Assembly: GCA_905478195.1 (NCBI GenBank)
Contig: CAJQHM010000060.1
Coordinates: forward strand, 1-64,000
Direction: 5' to 3'
DNA length: 64,000 bases
From: an uncultured Pseudomonadales bacterium
Lineage (GTDB): Bacteria; Pseudomonadota; Gammaproteobacteria; Pseudomonadales; Pseudohongiellaceae
The position numbers and the translations under genes are program-made. The notes beneath the pieces were generated by a model that saw only the letters and a program-made list of their open reading frames with translations, was not told the origin of the DNA and made no database searches. Below are positions 58,931 to 64,000 of the stretch, piece after piece (the first letter of the stretch is position 1; every line of letters begins with the position of its first letter).

Positions 58931-59992
58931 TTACTTGACGGGTCGAACGTAACGCTTGATTCCACCAACTGGGCCAACTTCGGCACCGAAGATGTTGCCA
59001 TGAGCATCGGCAACTACACCCTCTGCAGTACAAGTACCACGACAATCTGGTTGTGGGTCAGGAATCAGGAATTCCACTTCACCGGTAATAGCGCTTCCGA
59101 TACGGATACCACGAACCCAGTCACCATGATCGGGATTAACCGAACCTGACTCTGAATCTGCGCCGTAAAGCACATCATTCTCGTCGATGTAGATGCCACT
59201 CAAGCGGCTGAACTGATGCCATACGTCGAGTAGATTGCCATCTTGATCGAAGATCTGGATACGGTTATTGCCGCGGTCTGCTACGAACAGGCGTCCCTTC
59301 GAGTCCATGGCCAAACCGTGTGGCTGGCGGAAATTTCCTGGCTCGGTTCCCCATTCGCCGAATGAGAAGAGGTGGTTTCCGTCCGCATCGAATTTGTGTA
59401 CGCGGTTGGTAGAGCCCTCAGCGCTGGAGTGTCCCTCGCCTACAAAAATGGATCCATCAGGCGCAACATGCACGTCATTTGGCGTGTAGAAATATTCGTC
59501 GTCCTGACCGCCGCCTTTCTTGCCCAAGGACATCAGGTGAACCCCGGTAGGGCTGAACTTGTGAACCTGGTGCCCATAATGTTCGCCATCATAGCCCTGG
59601 GTCTGCTCTGAGCCACGTGCATCAGCGACCCAGACGTTGCCGTCGTGATCTACGTGAATGCCGTGAGGCCAGGTAATATAACCGGCGCCGAAGCTACGAA
59701 CCATATCGCCGTTCTTACTGAACAACATGATCAGGTTTGTGTCAGGCTTCTCAACGCAGGCATTCGCATTGCCGCCGCAACGTTCGGCGACCCAGATGCT
59801 CTCGCCATCGGCATCGATTTCAACCGTGCTGGATGAACCCCAGTCGCGGCCTGCAGGCATCTTAAAGTAGCCCGACTGAGTGAGATAAGGGTTTTCCAGA
59901 TCGTTTGTAGGAGGCATGTCGGCTTGGGCAAAAACCAATGCCGGCGTTATCGCCAATGCCAGTAAAGCTGTCTTTATGTTGTTATTAGTCAT
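58931..59992 (-). CDS. Secreted NHL-repeat beta-propeller protein
   Basis: 353 residues. A signal peptide (ending ALVFAQ) is followed by about six NHL-like repeats: WPHGIHVDHDGNVWVADARG, YTPNDVHVAPDGSIFVGEG, RQPHGLAMDSKGRLFVADRGNNRIQIFD, LSGIYIDENDVLYGADS. This layout resembles the peptidyl-alpha-hydroxyglycine lyase-like propellers common in marine bacteria; two cysteines in DCRGTC could form a disulfide. Whether it binds ligand or has lyase activity is unknown. A strong terminator follows. Confidence 0.8.
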   Translation of the reverse strand: MTNNNIKTALLALAITPALVFAQADMPPTNDLENPYLTQSGYFKMPAGRDWGSSSTVEIDADGESIWVAERCGGNANACVEKPDTNLIMLFSKNGDMVRSFGAGYITWPHGIHVDHDGNVWVADARGSEQTQGYDGEHYGHQVHKFSPTGVHLMSLGKKGGGQDDEYFYTPNDVHVAPDGSIFVGEGHSSAEGSTNRVHKFDADGNHLFSFGEWGTEPGNFRQPHGLAMDSKGRLFVADRGNNRIQIFDQDGNLLDVWHQFSRLSGIYIDENDVLYGADSESGSVNPDHGDWVRGIRIGSAITGEVEFLIPDPQPDCRGTCTAEGVVADAHGNIFGAEVGPVGGIKRYVRPVK

Positions 59993-60109
59993 CTTCTAGA
60001 ACTCTCATTGATCTTTCATTGATGAATAGGGGGATACAAGAATAAACTACGGCCAATAGCAATTCAATTGTAAAGTGTGCCAGTGTTTTACACGCCCTGA
60101 GGAGGATAC

Positions 60110-60490
60110 ATGGACATCAAACTTGTTGGAATTTCTGTAGATGATCAAAGTAGGGCCCTTGCGTTCTATACCGAAATACTGGGCTTTCACAAGGTGCACG
60201 ATATCGATCTAGGCGAGTTTCGCTGGCTGACGGTCACGTCCAAGGGCTCCGGTGAGACGCAATTGTCGCTGGAACCAAACGCGCACCCCGCTGCGAAGGT
60301 CTTCCAAGCCGCAATCTATACCGATGGAATCCCAGCCACCGCTTTTCACAGTGATGATATACACCAGGAATGGAAGCGACTCACTGAGAAGGGCGTTTCC
60401 TTCAAAGGCGAACCCACACAATACGATGGTGTCTGGATTGCAACTTTTGATGATACCTGTGGAAATTGGATTCAGCTAATACAAGAATAG
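60110..60490 (+). CDS. VOC (glyoxalase/bleomycin-resistance) superfamily protein
   Basis: 126 residues with two beta-alpha-beta-beta-beta modules. MDIKLVGISVDDQSRALAFYTEILGFHKVHD opens the first module and AFHSDDIHQEWKRLTEKGVSFKGEP the second; the end FDDTCGNWIQLIQE has the usual C-terminal metal-site glutamate (QLIQE). GAGGA lies about 8 nt before the ATG. It may be a dioxygenase-like or resistance protein; substrate unknown. It is convergent with the LysE gene. Confidence 0.9.
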   Translation: MDIKLVGISVDDQSRALAFYTEILGFHKVHDIDLGEFRWLTVTSKGSGETQLSLEPNAHPAAKVFQAAIYTDGIPATAFHSDDIHQEWKRLTEKGVSFKGEPTQYDGVWIATFDDTCGNWIQLIQE

Positions 60491-60516
60491 CTACGCTATT
60501 AGCAACAAGTGTATTT

Positions 60517-61137
60517 CTAGACGCGGTTCGTGGTCGCGAGGATTCCTCCGGCGCCTAAAAACAAGGTGCCACTTACACCATTACTAATCCGGTCGATATC
60601 TCGAGAGGCAAGTAGCCATTTCAACTTGGCCGCCAGCAATACATAACAACTATCCATAGTGACTGCTAGCAAGAGAAAGCAGGCAGATAGAGTCGCAATC
60701 TGTGGCAGGTAGGCGCTGCTAGTGCTAGCGAACTGTGGTAGGAAAGCGCTAAAGAATAGAATCGTTTTTGGATTAGTAAGCGAAACCCAGAAACCGCGTT
60801 GCATCGAGGCACTGGCGCTGGATCGTTCGACCTTCTTGCGTGTGTAGAAAGCATAGAGTGAATTACTGCCGAGAAACAACAAGTAGGCGACACCGAACCA
60901 TTTCAACCAGATTAGACCTTGACTGAGCGTGGCCAGGAATAGGGTGGCTCCCAGTGCCGCGATCGCGAGCTTGATTACCATGGCAAGAGTCGTGCCTATC
61001 ACTGTCTGTAAGCCGCGCCGTCTTCCAGACAGGAGTGTGGTGGAAACTATTACCAGAATGTTGGGCCCGGGAGCGGCGATCACTACGGTGGACACCAGTA
61101 GAAAAGGGAAAATCTGCTCCAGCTCCATGGCCGACAT
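60517..61137 (-). CDS. LysE/RhtB family amino-acid exporter
   Basis: 206 residues with about six hydrophobic segments. The N-terminus FLLVSTVVIAAPGPNILVIVSTTLLSGRRRGLQTVIGTTLAM carries the PGPN motif of LysE exporters, and GFWVSLTNPKTILFFSAFLPQF is the second family signature. It exports amino acids or derivatives across the inner membrane. The gene start lies 4 bp from the end of the upstream gene, so the two are likely co-transcribed. Confidence 0.93.
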   Translation of the reverse strand: MSAMELEQIFPFLLVSTVVIAAPGPNILVIVSTTLLSGRRRGLQTVIGTTLAMVIKLAIAALGATLFLATLSQGLIWLKWFGVAYLLFLGSNSLYAFYTRKKVERSSASASMQRGFWVSLTNPKTILFFSAFLPQFASTSSAYLPQIATLSACFLLLAVTMDSCYVLLAAKLKWLLASRDIDRISNGVSGTLFLGAGGILATTNRV

Positions 61138-61141
61138 CCAC

Positions 61142-61585
61142 TCAGTCTCGACTCGATACGCGAATACCGAATGGGTCTATCTCGATTAGCACATTGGCGG
61201 TATCGGTTATGTCTCTTGGCGTAGCCTTCGAATCGTCATGGTAGGCATAGACTAGAACCTGCAGCGCCTCTGCGCGGCGCACCGGCAGGCTCGCCATCTC
61301 CGAGTCGAAGCCCTGGGGAATAAAGACATTGACGATGTCCATCTTATCCCCGGCATCCCGCGTGAACCCTCGCTTATTCGAATACCACGCGGACTTCGTG
61401 TCTGGCAAGGCGTTGCTGATTTCCTCGTCGTAGATAAAGATGATATCTACCTCTGTAATGATAATCGCGTTCGGGTCTAGCCTGGAGGAGATGAAAACCG
61501 AGTTTACCTCGGCAAGCACGCTGCCAGAAAACAATAGCAGTGAACACAGGGCAGCGCAGACAGGTAGAAGCCGTTTTCTTAACAT
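61142..61585 (-). CDS. Unrecognised exported protein with TssJ-like pattern
   Basis: 147 residues from ATG 61585, which gives a good signal peptide (MLRKRLLPVCAALCSLLLFSGSVLA) and has AGGA about 11 nt upstream; the frame is open 69 bases further. The mature part alternates strands: SSRLDPNA, EVDIIFIYDEEI, a KSAWYSNKRGF segment, DIVNVFIPQGFD, RRAEALQVLVYAYHDD, and a final VLIEIDPFGI strand. This order recalls the TssJ lipoprotein of type VI secretion systems, but there is no lipobox cysteine and no other T6SS gene here. It is followed 4 bp later by the LysE-family exporter. Confidence 0.6.
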   Translation of the reverse strand: MLRKRLLPVCAALCSLLLFSGSVLAEVNSVFISSRLDPNAIIITEVDIIFIYDEEISNALPDTKSAWYSNKRGFTRDAGDKMDIVNVFIPQGFDSEMASLPVRRAEALQVLVYAYHDDSKATPRDITDTANVLIEIDPFGIRVSSRD

Positions 61586-61653
61586 GGGTATTGCGATCCT
61601 GAAAAATTGTCGAGCTGGCATTAAAAAAATGGAAAACAAATAGACTGCAGACA

Positions 61654-61692
61654 TAAAAAAACCAGACTTGGATAGTAACCCAACTCTGGTTT
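61654..61692 (-). terminator. Terminator after the 339-residue-class secreted gene
   Basis: AAACCAGA (61659-61666) pairs with TCTGGTTT (61685-61692). Read on the minus strand, the stem ends in a T-run of seven (61660-61654 side), giving a good terminator for the gene ending at 61749. Confidence 0.8.
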
Positions 61693-61748
61693 ATTTGAAA
61701 TTTCCAAAATCTGCAGCTAAATGCAGATCTTGTGCGTTCGACTGGTAA

Positions 61749-62756
61749 CTATTCTTCTATAGCAACGGTTCCAGTTTCAGACTTGGGTGAGCCGTCACCA
61801 TTTAAGCCCATGGACTCATAGCGTCTCCATCCGGCAAGAATGCCCTGCAAGCCATGGTTGCCTTCGTGGCAGGCATACTCATAGACCGGGTCAGCAGCGC
61901 GGCGCATGGGTACTTTCCCAGACCAGGTCACATCCCAGGACAGGGGATCTTCCACAGTAAAGTCATAATCCAATGTGTTTTCATCAACCCAGCTGAAACG
62001 CTCCTGGATTACGGCTTGGTCTGACATGCCACGAAGATTGTAGTCGTGGTAGAAGTGTTTAGTGGTGATAACAAGCTCATCTCCATCCCAGTAGCCGACT
62101 GAATCACCTTCCCATTTTAATTGCTTGGTATTGTGCTCACTGTCCATACGAATGATGCGTGCCGTATGCACCATCTCGTTCAAGATCATTACAGTGTCTT
62201 TGGTTTGCACCAGCTGCATATTGTTATTGTAGGAGCCAGGAATCATCGGTGGCCCGGCAACGAAGCCAGTAAGGCAGCGATCGACTGTAGTTCTGCCTTC
62301 AGGCCCAGCGCTCTCGAAGACCATCTGCCCGTAGGCGGCGCGGCGTTCTTTACCAATAGCGTTTAGCTCGGGTACGCGGCCATTCGGTGGATCGTAAACC
62401 AGAGATGTACGGCGGTCTGCAATAGTCTCGACGCCACGCTCATACCAGAATTCATTGTAGGAGATTACGCCAGGTGGGTAGCCGGCACCGCCTACGGAGT
62501 CGATGATCAGGTCGCGATTCTGGCGGCGATTCTCGAATGCTTCCCATTCGGCTGCTTCCTCTGGTGTCAGAGTGGCCTTGTCTGCCAATTCTCGCGGGCG
62601 ATTAAGCGGCGTCAGTGTTCTAAAGGTGTAGGTGCCCTGAAAATCCGGGTGACCATATTCAGTCCGGGGCATTTCGCCCGACTGTGCCAGCAATTGTGGA
62701 GCGGCCAAAAGACCGATAATGGCTAGGCTTAGTTTGCTAAGTACTCTGTTGTTCAT
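61749..62756 (-). CDS. Unrecognised exported protein of a marine-type family
   Basis: 335 residues from ATG 62756, chosen because GGAGG lies 4-5 nt upstream. A signal peptide (LSLAIIGLLAAPQLLAQ) precedes MPRTEYGHPDFQGTYTFRTLTPL, RELADKATLTPEEAAEWE, RTSLVYDPPNGRVPEL and DEMVHTAR-like NEMVHTARIIRMD and GDELVITTKHFY strands. Similar proteins, to my recollection, occur in many copies in oligotrophic marine gammaproteobacteria and are unannotated. No catalytic motif stands out. The function is unknown. Upstream (62757-63013) no gene is supported. Confidence 0.7.
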   Translation of the reverse strand: MNNRVLSKLSLAIIGLLAAPQLLAQSGEMPRTEYGHPDFQGTYTFRTLTPLNRPRELADKATLTPEEAAEWEAFENRRQNRDLIIDSVGGAGYPPGVISYNEFWYERGVETIADRRTSLVYDPPNGRVPELNAIGKERRAAYGQMVFESAGPEGRTTVDRCLTGFVAGPPMIPGSYNNNMQLVQTKDTVMILNEMVHTARIIRMDSEHNTKQLKWEGDSVGYWDGDELVITTKHFYHDYNLRGMSDQAVIQERFSWVDENTLDYDFTVEDPLSWDVTWSGKVPMRRAADPVYEYACHEGNHGLQGILAGWRRYESMGLNGDGSPKSETGTVAIEE

Positions 62757-63013
62757 CTGAACCTCCAACAGTATTTTAATTCTTATGAGAAATCAGGGGC
62801 TAATTGCTTGAAGCTACGCTTGTTTAGGCGAATTTTCAAGATCAATTTGCGCCTATTGAGGTCTCGCTAAAGCCACTATTTCAGCAGGCTTAAGTGCCGT
62901 GGTTAGACAGGGGAGACCCAGTGAGGCTATTCAGCCATGATTCAGGCAGTGAGCACTAAGGTAGATCATCCCCCCCTTCAATGGGGCTGCGAAAAATAAA
63001 CTAGAGATTGCCA

Positions 63014-63352
63014 ATGAAGCGCTCAAAATTGATAGCCAGCCTAGCCCTCGCGCTTACCCTGACCAGCTGCGTAGGTGCCGTAATCGGTGTTGCCGTAGAT
63101 ACGACTGCGGCGGTGGTTAAAGCCCCATTCCAGCTGACTGGAGCGGTTGTAGGCGTGGCTGCGGACACAACAGGCACGATGATAGCGGCGCCGTTTCGAA
63201 TGGCCAATGCTGCCGTAGGCGGTACTCGTCACGGTGATCATGAAGATCACAATAGGCCCCATCGTCATCACGGTTCGGCCCGTGAAGATGGCCAGCCTGA
63301 GCACCAGCACCGTCATTCACAGGCAGCAGATGCAGCCCATCCCGACAATTGA
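63014..63352 (+). CDS. Small lipoprotein with a His-rich C-terminal tail
   Basis: 112 residues from ATG 63014 (a TTG at 63008 is an alternative). The signal peptide ends in the lipobox LTSC, so the protein should be lipid-anchored at Cys19 or so. Two repeated segments follow: GVAVDTTAAVVKAPFQLTGA and GVAADTTGTMIAAPFRMANA, i.e. an internal duplication of ~20 residues. The tail (about residues 70-112) contains over ten histidines with Asp/Glu (HGDHEDHNRPHRHHG, HQHRH), suggesting metal binding. Family not recognised. A hairpin overlaps the stop. Confidence 0.75.
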   Translation: MKRSKLIASLALALTLTSCVGAVIGVAVDTTAAVVKAPFQLTGAVVGVAADTTGTMIAAPFRMANAAVGGTRHGDHEDHNRPHRHHGSAREDGQPEHQHRHSQAADAAHPDN

Positions 63353-63377
63353 GCCCTAGCCAGAGCTCAATTGTCGG
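63342..63377 (+). terminator. Perfect hairpin overlapping the lipoprotein stop codon
   Basis: CCGACAATTGAGC (63342-63354) and GCTCAATTGTCGG (63365-63377) form a 13-bp perfect stem with a 10-base loop. The stop TGA lies in the left arm. There is no T-run, so it may be a Rho-assisted terminator or mRNA-protecting structure. Confidence 0.6.
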
Positions 63378-63495
63378 CATCTATCCCCCTCCTAGAGGCA
63401 GTGAATGCCTAGCTCATAGCCCAGCCAAATTGAATTGCTCCAGTAGGTGGTTTATTCTTGCCATCGACTAATTTCTCGCGTCAGAGTGTAATCAA

Positions 63496-64000
63496 ATGGC
63501 CATTTCTGCCAGTTCCAAACAACATAGCCGCAATAACAAGCCGTCTACTGCCGGGCAGTTAGGCTCAAGCCTGGGCGCCTTCAAGTTTCCATTCGCCCTA
63601 TCTATCCTGCTTATAGCCCTTAGTTTCGTCCCCCGCATACAGGGTAATGCCACCCTGGTCTGGTCATTCTGGGGCGCAGCCGCTGCATTACTCGCGTGGC
63701 AGGCCTATCTGCTGGTGAATTCGAAAAACAAGAATGAAGAGAGGGTATTCAGTATCCTCCTGCGGCCCCAGCACTATATTCAGGCGATGGTGCAGTTCAG
63801 CGTCTATGCCTACTGGGGCTACTACTGGCGTCCGGTGTACGACCATGCCTGGCTGATAATCGGCCAGCTGCTGTTTGCCTATACTTTCGATATGTTGCTG
63901 GCCTGGTCCAGACGTCGCGAGTACAGCCTGGGCTTTGGACCGATTCCGATTATCCTCAGTATCAACCTGTTTCTCTGGTTTAGAGACGATTGGTTCTATC
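63496..64000 (+). CDS. Membrane protein, RnfD/UnbU-like (partial)
   Basis: The frame is open from ATG 63496 to the window end (168 codons), so the C-terminus is missing. A basic N-terminal ~30 residues is followed by about five hydrophobic segments (FALSILLIALSFVP, WSFWGAAAALLAWQAYLL, WLIIGQLLFAYTFDMLL, PIIILSINLFLW-type). HYIQAMVQFSVYAYWGYYWRPVYDHAW is a distinctive motif I associate with RnfD/NqrB-like proteins of the UnbU kind, often next to CRTAC1-type genes. Assignment is tentative. Its promoter lies in the 140-base gap after the lipoprotein. Confidence 0.55.
   Translation, partial: MAISASSKQHSRNNKPSTAGQLGSSLGAFKFPFALSILLIALSFVPRIQGNATLVWSFWGAAAALLAWQAYLLVNSKNKNEERVFSILLRPQHYIQAMVQFSVYAYWGYYWRPVYDHAWLIIGQLLFAYTFDMLLAWSRRREYSLGFGPIPIILSINLFLWFRDDWFY

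Overview
The window is a gene-dense piece of a gammaproteobacterial chromosome of roughly 50 % GC. The evidence is its gene content and synteny: glnK-amtB next to ubiK and a yifB remnant; tkt-epd-pgk-fba; rsgA, rhdA, psd, orn and queG together; nudF-yqiB-cpdA-yqiA-parE-parC in the classical order; and efp flanked by epmB and epmA. Several of these blocks resemble the Pseudomonas aeruginosa region around orn/rsgA/psd/fimX/parC/parE, recalled from memory and not searched. Monomeric isocitrate dehydrogenase, a dedicated-sortase two-component system and many small secreted proteins suggest a marine or aquatic lineage, but no genus can be named from the sequence. I see no rRNA, intact tRNA, CRISPR array or insertion sequence.

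Layout. 1-4.0 kb: the C-terminal part of a secreted protein, two tandem cytochrome c5-like genes, and three unrecognised genes on the minus strand (a paralogous pair and a secreted protein with an internal duplication). 4.0-7.3 kb: a 5'-truncated yifB/comM pseudogene with four in-frame TAG codons, ubiK, and glnK-amtB behind a sigma-54-type promoter. 7.4-14.3 kb: a degenerate HD-GYP protein, then a minus-strand run encoding an ArsR regulator fused to a methyltransferase, metK, ahcY, metF and rsmE, with a perfect palindrome upstream. 14.5-21 kb: central carbon metabolism (tkt, epd, pgk, fba) and a hydrolase. 21-24.3 kb: serA divergent from a D-2-hydroxyglutarate dehydrogenase-like gene, and a cold-shock gene. 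24.4-31 kb: rsgA-rhdA-psd-rpiA on the minus strand, orn on the plus strand, queG and an aminotransferase. 31-36.5 kb: a TolC-family protein, an M14 carboxypeptidase, DAHP synthase, a DUF924 protein and a glutathione transferase. 36.5-40.6 kb: pdsO divergent from pdsR-pdsS, with no sortase or sortase substrate in the window. 40.6-50.5 kb: ppiC, nudF, yqiB, cpdA, yqiA, parE, parC and a membrane protein with a degenerate cyclase-like domain. 50.5-54.8 kb: a broken fimX-like gene and the epmB/efp/epmA group. 54.8-64 kb: a D-amino-acid-transaminase-like gene, an acetyltransferase, isocitrate dehydrogenase, then an accessory stretch of secreted beta-propeller, VOC, LysE-type and hypothetical proteins, a His-rich lipoprotein and the start of a membrane protein.

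Working together: metK, ahcY and metF form the S-adenosylmethionine cycle, and the fused regulator-methyltransferase at the head of the run is placed to sense it. SerA and the D-2-hydroxyglutarate dehydrogenase are a plausible coupled pair for serine synthesis. EpmA and EpmB modify the conserved Lys34 of EF-P. GlnK and AmtB form the nitrogen-regulated ammonium uptake module. The most interesting items for follow-up are the SAM-cycle regulon, the orphan Pds module, the degenerate signalling proteins (HD-GYP, cyclase-like, FimX-like) and the small unrecognised secreted proteins.
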